Of a DNA stretch of 48,415 bases, positions 1 to 7,953 are shown one piece after another (within the stretch, counting starts at the first letter, position 1; each line of letters opens with the position of its first letter). The DNA lies in contig JBEBRR010000028.1 in NCBI GenBank assembly GCA_040394735.1, forward strand, positions 1-48,415, in the 5' to 3' direction. Made by a program: the position numbers and the translations under genes. The DNA is from Leadbetterella byssophila_A. Its GTDB lineage: Bacteria > Bacteroidota > Bacteroidia > Cytophagales > Spirosomataceae. The notes under the pieces are model-generated. The model was not told the DNA's origin and did not search any database. It saw nothing but the letters and a program-made list of their open reading frames with translations.

Positions 1-25
1 ACTCACTACTCGGAACTCACTACTC
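1..25. repeat. Short direct repeat at window edge
   Basis: An 11-base word (ACTCACTACTC) occurs at 1-11 and again at 15-25, just ahead of the first gene. It is one of several intergenic spacers in this window built from a reiterated short word. No function can be assigned. Confidence 0.6.
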
Positions 26-35
26 AGGGACTAAT

Positions 36-1289
36 ATGAAGATCGGTGTAATCGGACTGGGCGATATGGGAAAGCTTTTTGCCCGGATATGGGCAAAAAG
101 CGGTTATGAAGTTTACGGTTGTGATATCCCTTCCCGGACCGCAGCACTCAGGGATTCTCTTCCGGAGATTCGGGTGCTGGAAGACGCCGTAGCCGTGTCA
201 CGCATCAGTGACATTATCATGTATGCCGTGGAAACCGAACGTATTGAGGAGGTGGCGCGCATCGCCGGGCCGTCTACGAAGTTCGGTGCGATAGTCACCG
301 GTCAGACCTCCGTGAAAACACCGGAGGTATATGCCCTGGAGAAGTATCTGCCGCATGATGCCCAGATAGTGGGCTCTCATGCTCTCTTCGGACCCTCTAT
401 TTCTCCGGAAGGAGAGATTGTAGCCATGTACCGGCACCGTTGTACCGAAAAAGCCTTTGACCTTGTCAGGCAGCTGTACCTGAGCACCGGAGCCCGGGTG
501 GAAGAGCTGGAAAGCTACCGGGCGCATGACCAGATGATGGCTGACATCCAGGTGATCACCCATGTGGGGTTTGAAAGCCTCGGTACGGCATTTATGCACC
601 GGAAAGTCTACCCCTGGGAGGATCAGAGCCAGATTCAGGGAATTGATAATATCAAGCTGCTGCTTACATTACGGATATTTTCCTACAAGCCGCATGTATA
701 TTCGGGTCTCGCATTTGAGAACCCGTTTGCCATTAAGGATGTCCGGAAGTTTGCCCAGATTGAAAACGAGCTTTTCGGATGGATGATCACCGAAAACCGC
801 AGGATGCTGGAATCACGTGTTTTCCGTGCCCGGGATAAAGTGTTTTCCGGTCACCGGGATAAAATGATGCTGGATGATTCCCTTATGCGGGAGTATACGC
901 TGAATCCGGGCAGTAATCATAAGCCCAATTCGCATCTCAGCCTGCTGACTATGGTCTGTACCTGGGCCGACCTGGGCATTGATCCTTATAAAAATATGGT
1001 TTGTCAGACGCCTCCTTTCCGCCTGCGGGTAGGACTGGCCGAATACCTTTTTTACAATGAAGACCTGCTCCGGGAGTCGCTGGATACAGCCCTGGCAGAT
1101 AAATCGAACTACATTGATGACCTGGCTTACCATACAGCTGTTCATGAATGGACCAATATTCTTGAAATAGGCGATAAACGTATTTATGAGAAGCATTTTA
1201 CTGCCACCAGCCGCTTTCTGGGCGACAGGCTGCAGGAAGGGCGTGAAAAAAGTACCCTTCTTCTAAACCGGATAAACCAGGATAAATGA
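36..1289 (+). CDS. Prephenate dehydrogenase, fungal TYR1-like
   Basis: Predicted to oxidise and decarboxylate prephenate to 4-hydroxyphenylpyruvate in tyrosine synthesis, in the cytoplasm. A Rossmann nucleotide-binding loop GLGDMG lies at residues 7-12 of 417, with an acidic residue (GCD) after the second strand. The central GQTSVKTPE and SHALFGP segments and the C-terminal NSHLSLLTM and LGIDPY segments match, as far as I recall the sequence, yeast Tyr1 along the whole length. Typical bacterial TyrA is nearer 280-370 residues. The ATG at 36 begins directly with the Rossmann strand. A WcaF-like gene follows 36 bases later, probably cotranscribed. Family assignment is firm; the exact substrate (prephenate versus arogenate) is inferred. 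Confidence 0.8.
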   Translation: MKIGVIGLGDMGKLFARIWAKSGYEVYGCDIPSRTAALRDSLPEIRVLEDAVAVSRISDIIMYAVETERIEEVARIAGPSTKFGAIVTGQTSVKTPEVYALEKYLPHDAQIVGSHALFGPSISPEGEIVAMYRHRCTEKAFDLVRQLYLSTGARVEELESYRAHDQMMADIQVITHVGFESLGTAFMHRKVYPWEDQSQIQGIDNIKLLLTLRIFSYKPHVYSGLAFENPFAIKDVRKFAQIENELFGWMITENRRMLESRVFRARDKVFSGHRDKMMLDDSLMREYTLNPGSNHKPNSHLSLLTMVCTWADLGIDPYKNMVCQTPPFRLRVGLAEYLFYNEDLLRESLDTALADKSNYIDDLAYHTAVHEWTNILEIGDKRIYEKHFTATSRFLGDRLQEGREKSTLLLNRINQDK

Positions 1290-1325
1290 GCAGGCGCCCG
1301 ACAGACAAAGAACTGAAAGTCAACT

Positions 1326-1874
1326 ATGAAAGTAGATTTAAGCAAATACCGTAATCCGGAATACGACCACGGAGCGGGTGTTCTGAAGAGACTGGTCTGG
1401 CACCTGTGCAGTAAAGCCTTTATTCACTCGCAGCTTCCCCTGCCCGTTAGCTTTAAACGGGCAATACTGAGAGCATTCGGGGCAAAGGTTGGCCGCGGAG
1501 TGGTCATAAAGCCCTGTGTGAATATAAAATACCCGTGGTTCCTGGAAATCGGTGATCATGCATGGATAGGAGAGGAAGTATGGATCGATAACCTTGTTAA
1601 AGTGAAGATAGGGCCCAGCGCGTGTCTTTCTCAGGGGGCGATGCTGCTCACCGGAAATCATGACTTTACCAAAGTAACTTTTAACCTGATTACGGGAGAA
1701 ATCACGCTGGAAGAAGGCGCCTGGCTGGGAGCAAAAAGCATTGTGTGCCCGGGGGTGGCGGTGGGCAGCCATGCCGTTCTGGCAGTAGGGTCGGTAGCTA
1801 CAAAAAACCTGGATGATTGGACCATCTACCAGGGTAATCCGGCTATTTCTGTAAAAAAACGTGCCGTAAACTAA
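1326..1874 (+). CDS. WcaF-like sugar O-acetyltransferase
   Basis: A 182-residue left-handed beta-helix acetyltransferase of the hexapeptide-repeat (LbH) class, likely transferring acetyl from acetyl-CoA onto a surface sugar. The N-terminus (DLSKYRNPEYDHG) and length fit the colanic acid acetyltransferase WcaF group. Hexapeptide turns run from about residue 55 to 170, and the probable catalytic histidine is His112 in LLTGNHDF. It follows the TyrA-like gene by 36 bases and precedes a polyprenyl-phosphate sugar transferase gene, so a role in exopolysaccharide or lipopolysaccharide decoration is plausible. No glycosyltransferase cluster is visible here, so the substrate is unknown. Confidence 0.75.
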   Translation: MKVDLSKYRNPEYDHGAGVLKRLVWHLCSKAFIHSQLPLPVSFKRAILRAFGAKVGRGVVIKPCVNIKYPWFLEIGDHAWIGEEVWIDNLVKVKIGPSACLSQGAMLLTGNHDFTKVTFNLITGEITLEEGAWLGAKSIVCPGVAVGSHAVLAVGSVATKNLDDWTIYQGNPAISVKKRAVN

Positions 1875-1998
1875 CTTTTCTTTTAATAATTAGTACTATT
1901 GTATATTTTTACAGAACCTTATATAATAAATTACACTGTAAATCTCCGGGTTGGAGTAAAATCGAACGGAATAGTAGAGAAATAAAGTACCACTTTTT

Positions 1999-3162
1999 AT
2001 GAGCTTGATATTAGAAGAGTTAATTCCTGAGAATCTGTTCCGGGTGATAATTTCAGGGCTGGTTGCCCTGTTGGTTACCTGGCAGGCTATTCCGGTGATC
2101 AGGAATATTTGCGAAGAGAGAAACCTGTCTGACAGTCCTATAAAAAGAAGTTCACACAAGCATCCCGTGCCCACTTTCGGTGGTGTGGGTATTTTTGCAG
2201 GAACGCTCATCGGCTATATGATATGGAATTTTATGGATGAGGGCTACCTGATGCACAAGGTGTTTGCCTGCGCGGTGATCCTTTTTTTCCTGGGTATAAA
2301 AGATGATATTTATGGTCTGAGCGCTACCAAAAAGTTTTTTTCCCAGATCCTTGCCGCTCTCCTTATCGTAGTGGGAAGTGATCTCCGGATCTCCAGTTTT
2401 TTCGGTATTTTCGGCATTCATGAGCTTCCCTATATTATGAGTGTGCTGTTTTCCATCTTCCTGATTGTAGCACTGATCAATTCCTTTAACCTGATTGACG
2501 GAATTGATGGTCTTTCGGGCGGGGTAGCGATGATCGCCAGCGGTGGCTTTGCACTTTGGTTCATGCTGAACGGTTACTGGTCACTGGCCTGCCTGGGCTT
2601 TAGCCTGGCTGCTTCCCTGTTTGCCTTCCTGCGTTTTAACTTTTCCAAGACCAGTAAAATATTCATGGGCGATACAGGTTCACTGGTAGTGGGTTTCTGG
2701 GTAGCGGTAATGGCGCTGAAATTTGTGGAGGTAAACGTGAACATTACTACTGAAAATGTGTACCAAAATGCGCCGGTAATTGCCATAGCCCTGCTTTCTG
2801 TACCTATATTTGATACTCTTCGGGTATTCAGTATCCGAATTCTGAGAGGAAGATCACCGTTTTCGGCTGACAGGAGCCATGTTCATCACCTGATGGTGGA
2901 TCTGGGGCTTTCGCACCCGGTAGCCTCGTTCATTCTCTATGGCTTTACCATTCTTTTTACATCAGCCATTTATTTCTCCCGGCAGTATTTTACCAATACC
3001 CAGCTCTCGGTAGCCATTCTCGTTATCTTTTCGCTTTATATCCTGGTGGGCTTCCTGCTGGAAAAAGAGCGTGTGCGTTACGTACGTAACCGCGCCTCCC
3101 GGAAAGGACACGCGCCTGCCAATACAGATGTTAAAACAGAGAAGGTAATAGTAAAAAACTAA
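1999..3162 (+). CDS. WecA/MraY-family undecaprenyl-phosphate sugar-1-P transferase
   Basis: An integral membrane enzyme of 387 residues that should transfer a sugar-1-phosphate (commonly GlcNAc-1-P) from a UDP-sugar to undecaprenyl phosphate, starting O-antigen, enterobacterial common antigen-like or other glycan synthesis. Family signatures are all present: GIKDD (Asp102-Asp103), NSFNLIDGIDGL (161-172), the metal-binding MGDTGS (223-228) and a cytoplasmic SHVHH motif (His294-297). About ten hydrophobic segments are seen. It sits 124 bases after the WcaF-like gene and may have its own promoter, though no TAnnTTTG box is present. Transcription probably ends at the hairpin centred near 3222. 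Confidence 0.87.
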   Translation: MSLILEELIPENLFRVIISGLVALLVTWQAIPVIRNICEERNLSDSPIKRSSHKHPVPTFGGVGIFAGTLIGYMIWNFMDEGYLMHKVFACAVILFFLGIKDDIYGLSATKKFFSQILAALLIVVGSDLRISSFFGIFGIHELPYIMSVLFSIFLIVALINSFNLIDGIDGLSGGVAMIASGGFALWFMLNGYWSLACLGFSLAASLFAFLRFNFSKTSKIFMGDTGSLVVGFWVAVMALKFVEVNVNITTENVYQNAPVIAIALLSVPIFDTLRVFSIRILRGRSPFSADRSHVHHLMVDLGLSHPVASFILYGFTILFTSAIYFSRQYFTNTQLSVAILVIFSLYILVGFLLEKERVRYVRNRASRKGHAPANTDVKTEKVIVKN

Positions 3163-3184
3163 ATGAGGCTTCGTCTTTTTCTCT

Positions 3185-3259
3185 CTGAACCATATAAGGC
3201 ATATTAGCCATATAAGTACTATATATAAGAAAGAAACTAATATGCCTTATATGGTTCAG
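3185..3259. terminator. Bidirectional terminator with 22-bp perfect inverted repeat
   Basis: Bases 3185-3206 and 3238-3259 are exact reverse complements (22 bp, 31-base loop). A T-rich run precedes the left arm (CTTTTTCTCT near 3175) and an A-run follows the right arm (3261-3267), so the RNA from either strand would end in a hairpin plus U-run. It lies between the convergent WecA-family gene and guaA and would serve both. Confidence 0.8.
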
Positions 3260-3278
3260 GAAAAAAACGGCAGAGCCG

Positions 3279-4805
3279 TCATTCCCACTCAATTGTGGCC
3301 GGTGGTTTTGAGCTGATATCATACACCACCCGGTTCACTCCCTTCACCTTATTAATGATCTGGTTGGAAACCTCGCCCAGGAAATCGTAAGGCAGATGTG
3401 CCCAGTCAGCGGTCATGCCGTCTACACTGGTTACGGCCCGCAGGGCCACCACATTTTCATAGGTTCTTTCGTCTCCCATAACGCCTACGCTCTGAACGGG
3501 CAGGAGAATCGCCCCGGCCTGCCAAATGGAATTATACAGTCCTTTTTCCCGTAAAGAATTAATGAAGATCGCATCCACATTCTGGAGGATGGTCACCTTT
3601 TCGGGAGTAATATCGCCCAGGATACGGATACCCAGCCCCGGACCGGGAAACGGGTGTCTTGAGATCAGGTGATCCGGCATATTCAGTGAACGGCCCACCT
3701 GCCTTACCCCGTCTTTGAACAGCAGCTTAAGGGGCTCTACCACCTTCAGCTTCATGAAGTCGGGCAGCCCGCCTACATTGTGGTGCGACTTGATGGTCAC
3801 CGAAGGGCCTTTTACAGAAACCGACTCGATAATGTCGGGGTAAATAGTACCCTGTCCCAGCCATTTCACACCGTCCAGCTGATGGGCTTCGTCATCAAAT
3901 ACTTCAATAAAGGTTCTGCCGATAGCTTTACGTTTTGCTTCCGGATCGGTCAGGCCTTCCAGGGCGGTATAAAAGCGGCTTTTGGCATCTACTCCTTTGA
4001 CATTGAGCCCGAGGCCTTTGTAAGACTCCAGTACCTGTTCAAATTCATTTTTACGTAACAGACCGTTATCTACAAAAATACAATAGAGGTTGGCACCGAT
4101 AGCCTTATGGATCAGCAGGGCGGCTACCGAAGAGTCTACTCCGCCTGAAAGCCCCATCACTACCTTGTCATTGGCCAGCATTTCTTTCAGCTCGGCCACG
4201 GTAGATTCCACAAAAGATTCAGGAGTGTAGCTCTGGTCACATCCGCAGATGCCTACCACGAAATTCTCCAGCATTTTTCTGCCGTCTTCCGAATGCGTCA
4301 CTTCCGGGTGGAACTGGATGCAGTAAGTGTCTTCCCCGTCAAATGTAAAAGCGGCATTGGCCACTGACCCGGTGGAGGCCGTCAGGTGAGCGCCTTCGGG
4401 TAAACGCATGATAGTATCTCCATGCGACATCCACACCTGTGACTGGGCAGGGATTCCTCTGAAAAGTTTATCATTGGAATCTACAGAAACCAGGCGGGCA
4501 CGTCCGTACTCCCGGCTGTCTGATTTTTCAACTGAGCCCTGAAACTCTTTTGCCAGCAACTGCGCCCCGAAGCACACACCCAGCAGCGGAAGCTTTCCTT
4601 TAAACAGGCTGAGATCCACGGCAGGAGAGCCTTCTTCCATCACTGAGCTGGGACTTCCCGAAAGGATAATCCCCTTAATATTTTCCGTGATCTCCGGAAC
4701 CTTATTAAACGGATGGATCTCACAATAAACGTTAAGTTCTCTTACCCGGCGTGCAATGAGCTGGGTATATTGTGAGCCGAAATCAATGATCAGAATCTCC
4801 TGCAT
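3279..4805 (-). CDS. guaA: GMP synthase (glutamine-hydrolysing)
   Basis: Converts XMP to GMP with ATP and glutamine, the last step of guanine nucleotide synthesis. The 508-residue protein has the usual three parts. The class I glutamine amidotransferase domain carries nucleophile Cys78 in LLGVCFGAQ and His166/Glu168 in FHPEVTH. The ATP pyrophosphatase domain has the P-loop LSGGVDSS at about 219-226. The C-terminal dimerisation domain ends in the conserved SSKPPATIEWE. Length and motifs are complete. It is transcribed leftward, diverging from a permease gene 54 bases away and ending at the hairpin at 3185-3259. No purine riboswitch-like structure is evident in the short upstream gap. Confidence 0.97.
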   Translation of the reverse strand: MQEILIIDFGSQYTQLIARRVRELNVYCEIHPFNKVPEITENIKGIILSGSPSSVMEEGSPAVDLSLFKGKLPLLGVCFGAQLLAKEFQGSVEKSDSREYGRARLVSVDSNDKLFRGIPAQSQVWMSHGDTIMRLPEGAHLTASTGSVANAAFTFDGEDTYCIQFHPEVTHSEDGRKMLENFVVGICGCDQSYTPESFVESTVAELKEMLANDKVVMGLSGGVDSSVAALLIHKAIGANLYCIFVDNGLLRKNEFEQVLESYKGLGLNVKGVDAKSRFYTALEGLTDPEAKRKAIGRTFIEVFDDEAHQLDGVKWLGQGTIYPDIIESVSVKGPSVTIKSHHNVGGLPDFMKLKVVEPLKLLFKDGVRQVGRSLNMPDHLISRHPFPGPGLGIRILGDITPEKVTILQNVDAIFINSLREKGLYNSIWQAGAILLPVQSVGVMGDERTYENVVALRAVTSVDGMTADWAHLPYDFLGEVSNQIINKVKGVNRVVYDISSKPPATIEWE

Positions 4806-4833
4806 AATCTATTTTACTTGATGATAAATGTAC

Positions 4834-4841
4834 TATTTTTG
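4834..4841 (+). promoter_or_regulatory. Bacteroidota -7 element (TATTTTTG) for the permease gene
   Basis: TATTTTTG matches the phylum consensus TAnnTTTG exactly and lies 18 bases before the ATG at 4860. Since the box sits inside the possible N-terminal extension from TTG 4818, it argues for the ATG at 4860 as the true start. Confidence 0.6.
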
Positions 4842-4859
4842 CGGAAGCAGAAATCTCCG

Positions 4860-6071
4860 ATGAATATTTCCTACTTCATAGCTAACCGAATAAGAAACTC
4901 CAAAGGCCAGTCTTTCTCCAGGGTCATCGTGAGAGTGGGCATCCTGAGCGTGGCGATAACCGTTTCCGTTATTATTTTGTCGTTCTTTGTCCTTTTGGGT
5001 TTCAAAAATACGATCAAAGAGAAGCTCTTCAGTCAGACGTCTCATATTCAGGTCAGCAAAATTACACTTAATCGGTCATTTGAGGAAACGCCCGTTCCAA
5101 ATAATTCTGAGTATTTTAAGCAAGCCCTTGCACTCCCCGGCGTGAAGTCTGTCAGCCGTGTGGCATACAAGTCGGTGATCCTGAAGTCGGCCGAGGAAAT
5201 TTCAGGCGTGGTCATGAAAGGAGTAGACCCGCAGTACGACTGGACGGAGTTTGAGATGAATCTTATGGAAGGACGTATCCTGCATCCTGATTCTGCCAAC
5301 GAGATCATCCTCAGCAGCAAAATTGCAGGAATACTGAACACAAAGGTGGGAGAGAGCATCTTCGCCTATTTTATCCAGGATCCGCCCAGGGCAAGGAAAC
5401 TCACGGTAGTGGGCATTTATGATACCCATGTGGAAGAGCTTGACCAGCTTTATACACTGACCCACCTGTCGCTTATTCAGCGGATCAATCTTTGGGAAGA
5501 AGGAGAATTCGGTCACCTCGACGTTTACCTGAAAGATCTGGGCCGCATGAAAGAAGTAAAAGAACAGCTGCTCGATATCTTCCCCCAGGATTACAAAGTG
5601 ACCGAAGTGCCGGAGTTACTGCCGCATTTTTTTGAATGGTTCAAATTCCTGGACCGGAACATTGTCATGATCATTGTACTGATCATGATTGTAGCGGCCT
5701 TCAATATGATTTCAGTACTTCTGATTATGATCATGGAACGGACGCCCATGATAGGACTGCTGAAGTCGCTGGGCTCTTCCGGGGCGCAGATCCGTCGTAT
5801 TTTCCTGATTAACAGCTCAGGGATCATCCTGTACGGTCTCCTGTTGGGGAATGCTGTAGCCCTTGTTCTGGCCTTTATCCAGTGGAAATTCCAGCTGATT
5901 AAGCTGGATGCCCAGAATTACTATATGAATTATGTGCCCATAGAATGGAGCTGGCCGGCGGTGGCCGGGGTAAATCTCGGGGTTTTTCTCGTTGTGCTTC
6001 TTGTTACTGTATTGCCTACTTTCAGTATCACAAAGATCAGCCCTGTAACGGCATTGAAGTATAAAGACTGA
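4860..6071 (+). CDS. LolC/FtsX-like ABC transporter permease
   Basis: A 403-residue inner-membrane permease with the MacB/LolC architecture: one membrane helix near residues 22-47, a periplasmic domain of about 200 residues, then three helices in the C-terminal FtsX domain containing the conserved MIGLLKSLGSS coupling segment. LolC/E-type proteins release lipoproteins from the inner membrane with a LolD ATPase. No ATPase gene is adjacent, so the partner must be encoded elsewhere, as is common in Bacteroidota. The ATG at 4860 is preferred over upstream TTG 4818 because a promoter box occupies the extension. Substrate is inferred only from the family. Confidence 0.8.
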   Translation: MNISYFIANRIRNSKGQSFSRVIVRVGILSVAITVSVIILSFFVLLGFKNTIKEKLFSQTSHIQVSKITLNRSFEETPVPNNSEYFKQALALPGVKSVSRVAYKSVILKSAEEISGVVMKGVDPQYDWTEFEMNLMEGRILHPDSANEIILSSKIAGILNTKVGESIFAYFIQDPPRARKLTVVGIYDTHVEELDQLYTLTHLSLIQRINLWEEGEFGHLDVYLKDLGRMKEVKEQLLDIFPQDYKVTEVPELLPHFFEWFKFLDRNIVMIIVLIMIVAAFNMISVLLIMIMERTPMIGLLKSLGSSGAQIRRIFLINSSGIILYGLLLGNAVALVLAFIQWKFQLIKLDAQNYYMNYVPIEWSWPAVAGVNLGVFLVVLLVTVLPTFSITKISPVTALKYKD

Positions 6072-6106
6072 GAGTTTTTAAGCGATGTGTTTTATGATAA
6101 ACTAAA

Positions 6107-6180
6107 TGCCCTTCGGCAAGCTCAGTATGACAATAGCAACTTATACATAACCGTTGTCATACTGAGCTTGCCGAAGGGCA
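6107..6180. repeat. 27-bp perfect inverted repeat (REP-like)
   Basis: Bases 6107-6133 and 6154-6180 are exact reverse complements separated by 20 bases. The arm includes CCCTTCGGCAAGCTCAG, a core I recognise as recurring in intergenic regions of many bacterial genomes. It lies between convergent genes, 36 bases after the permease stop and 15 before the stop of the LiaF-like gene. It could end transcription or be a mobile palindromic repeat; no strong T-run follows either arm. Confidence 0.8.
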
Positions 6181-6194
6181 CTGTTAAATTTTTA

Positions 6195-7196
6195 TCAATA
6201 CCTTCTCACCGTAAAATTGGACATTCCGCTGTCAGTATCGATATATATTTTCTTGGCCGCATTGTCAAAACCTTCGGTGCGGTAAAGACCTGAGCTGATT
6301 TTGGTAAAGCCCGTAAAGTTTTTGGCATTCAGCGCGCCGTCCATTTTGATCTGGCAGCCTACTCCTTCGGGTACTTCGATATTGATGTTGGCCACTCCGC
6401 TTTCAATTTTCACGGTAGATTCATTCATCAGGTCGCCCAGCTTCAGATCAATATTGGAAGCACCGGTTTCAAGATTGATTTTTCCTACTTTATAAGGAGT
6501 AAGGTCGTACTTCAGATCGCCTGCGCCAATTTCCATGTCAATGTCCCACACGGGTTCCGTATTCAGCTTCAGCGTCACTTTCCGGTTCAGACCTTTATCA
6601 TTCAGCCGGATGTTTTTCTGGCTTTTCATTTTGAATGATACCTTCTGGTGGCTTCCGGAAGTTTCCTCGTGAAGGGTGAACCCGCTTACGCCTGCCAGGC
6701 GGGTGTCAGCTGCGAAAAGCTGATCAGCACCGGCCTGCTCCAGCAGGAACTGGGCTGCACCACCGCCAATCTTTAATTCAGCACTTTTCACACCGGCGGC
6801 TTTATCTACTTTATAGGTCTGGTGATTGCCGGCAGAGGAAGAATCCGAGCCTTCCTCGTAAGTAAAGCCATTGTCCTCATCGTTGATATCCACATCAAAA
6901 TCAAATCCTTTTCCATCCATGAAACGGTCTTCCACCTTTTTGAAAGTATTGGAAGTGCAGTTATATATCCCAAACGGAATGGCAAGGGCCACTAAAAGTA
7001 CCGAAGTAGAGTTTAACAGGCTGCGTCGGCTGTCTAACATAACGGCCACACCGGCCAGGATAATCAGCACCGGCCAGAAGCGGGCAATCTCCCGCATACT
7101 GATATCGAAACTGAACCAGTCGTTGACCAGTCCCAGGGCCAGACCTCCCAGGAGGATGAGAATCACGCCCAGAAAAATACTATTGCTGTTTTTCAT
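6195..7196 (-). CDS. LiaF-like membrane protein with adhesin-type beta domain
   Basis: A 333-residue protein with an N-terminal membrane region (residues about 5-27, 38-55 and 63-78) of the LiaI/LiaF-like type, then a linker rich in Asp/Glu and a C-terminal region of repeated short beta-strands (LETGASNIDLKLGDL and similar, about 130-333) typical of the toast-rack or DUF4097-like beta solenoid. Related proteins in Firmicutes (LiaF) modulate envelope stress signalling. It lies 109 bases downstream of a PspC-domain gene in the same direction, supporting an envelope stress role. No catalytic residues are seen. The specific function is unknown. Confidence 0.7.
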   Translation of the reverse strand: MKNSNSIFLGVILILLGGLALGLVNDWFSFDISMREIARFWPVLIILAGVAVMLDSRRSLLNSTSVLLVALAIPFGIYNCTSNTFKKVEDRFMDGKGFDFDVDINDEDNGFTYEEGSDSSSAGNHQTYKVDKAAGVKSAELKIGGGAAQFLLEQAGADQLFAADTRLAGVSGFTLHEETSGSHQKVSFKMKSQKNIRLNDKGLNRKVTLKLNTEPVWDIDMEIGAGDLKYDLTPYKVGKINLETGASNIDLKLGDLMNESTVKIESGVANINIEVPEGVGCQIKMDGALNAKNFTGFTKISSGLYRTEGFDNAAKKIYIDTDSGMSNFTVRRY

Positions 7197-7217
7197 CTGT
7201 ATATAAGTTTAGCTTTA

Positions 7218-7286
7218 AGCCCTAAGCTTTCGTTTACTGACGGGGCCGTCCCGCGATGCTTCGCCGTTCTCCCGGAGTTTAGGGCT
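7218..7286 (-). other. Structured spacer between PspC and LiaF-like genes
   Basis: AGCCCTAA (7218-7225) can pair with TTAGGGCT (7279-7286), enclosing two small hairpins (GACGG/CCGTC near 7239-7250 and GCGA/TCGC near 7253-7264). This could give a branched fold in the mRNA between the two genes. No T-run is present, so it is not a simple terminator. Confidence 0.35.
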
Positions 7287-7305
7287 ATTTCATAGTTTTG
7301 TATAG

Positions 7306-7782
7306 TTAAAAACTGGTTCCGCCTGTATTTCCGCCGTAAGGAGGATTACCGGGATTCTGGTGGTCGTCTTTTTCTTTGACGATGATCCACACACCCAGAC
7401 CGATCAGCACCAGAGGCCACATGTTCTTGATATAAGTGAAGAGATTGATATCAAAGAACGTTTTGAAAGAAAAAATGGCACCCAGAATGATCAGGACCAA
7501 TCCGCCTGCAATATTTCCGTTTCTTGTTTGATTGCTCATTTCGTTATCTGCGTTTAAATTACTGTTTTCTGAATTACTGACTGTTTCCAGGCGACCGTAC
7601 CTTTTGGGTAGCAGGGCCCACAATACCAAATACGCTATTCCTATGGGGATCGCTGTGAAAAGAAGTATCACAAAGATGATCCGGACAAGCGTCACGTCCG
7701 TTCGGTAGTAGTCTGCCAATCCCAGGCAGACACCCCCCAAAATACTGTTTTGATTTTTAATTCTATACATTTTGCTTTTCAT
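7306..7782 (-). CDS. PspC-domain envelope stress protein
   Basis: A 158-residue membrane protein beginning with a PspC domain (about residues 4-62). It has the typical RIKNQNSILGGVCLGLADY motif and a first membrane helix at about 34-56. A polar Asn-rich linker follows, then two more hydrophobic segments (about 87-106 and 116-136) and a short Gly/Asn-rich tail. PspC proteins sense or respond to membrane damage. It is probably cotranscribed with the LiaF-like gene downstream. The start at 7782 is near-leaderless relative to the -7 box at 7793-7800; Met5 at 7770 is an alternative start with a more usual leader. Confidence 0.85.
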   Translation of the reverse strand: MKSKMYRIKNQNSILGGVCLGLADYYRTDVTLVRIIFVILLFTAIPIGIAYLVLWALLPKRYGRLETVSNSENSNLNADNEMSNQTRNGNIAGGLVLIILGAIFSFKTFFDINLFTYIKNMWPLVLIGLGVWIIVKEKDDHQNPGNPPYGGNTGGTSF

Positions 7783-7792
7783 AATTGTGAAA

Positions 7793-7800
7793 CAAATGTA
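7793..7800 (-). promoter_or_regulatory. -7 element (TACATTTG) for the PspC gene
   Basis: The complement of CAAATGTA reads TACATTTG, an exact TAnnTTTG match. It is 10 bases before ATG 7782 and 22 before ATG 7770. No clear -33 TTG is seen at the expected distance. Confidence 0.5.
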
Positions 7801-7953
7801 TATAGAAGAATCGGTACTTGGTATTACAAACTACATGAATGGTATTTTAACTGGATGAGAGCATGTATTTGGGGTACCAGATTTTCCGGCTTCATCAGGC
7901 GATGTTTCTGCTGGTTCTTTATCAGGGTTAAATGTCTGTTTATAAGTTATTTA

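Noticed and set aside
6087..6293. Small frame across the 27-bp palindrome
   Set aside because: Its translation comes from both arms of the inverted repeat and from the antisense of the LiaF-like gene.
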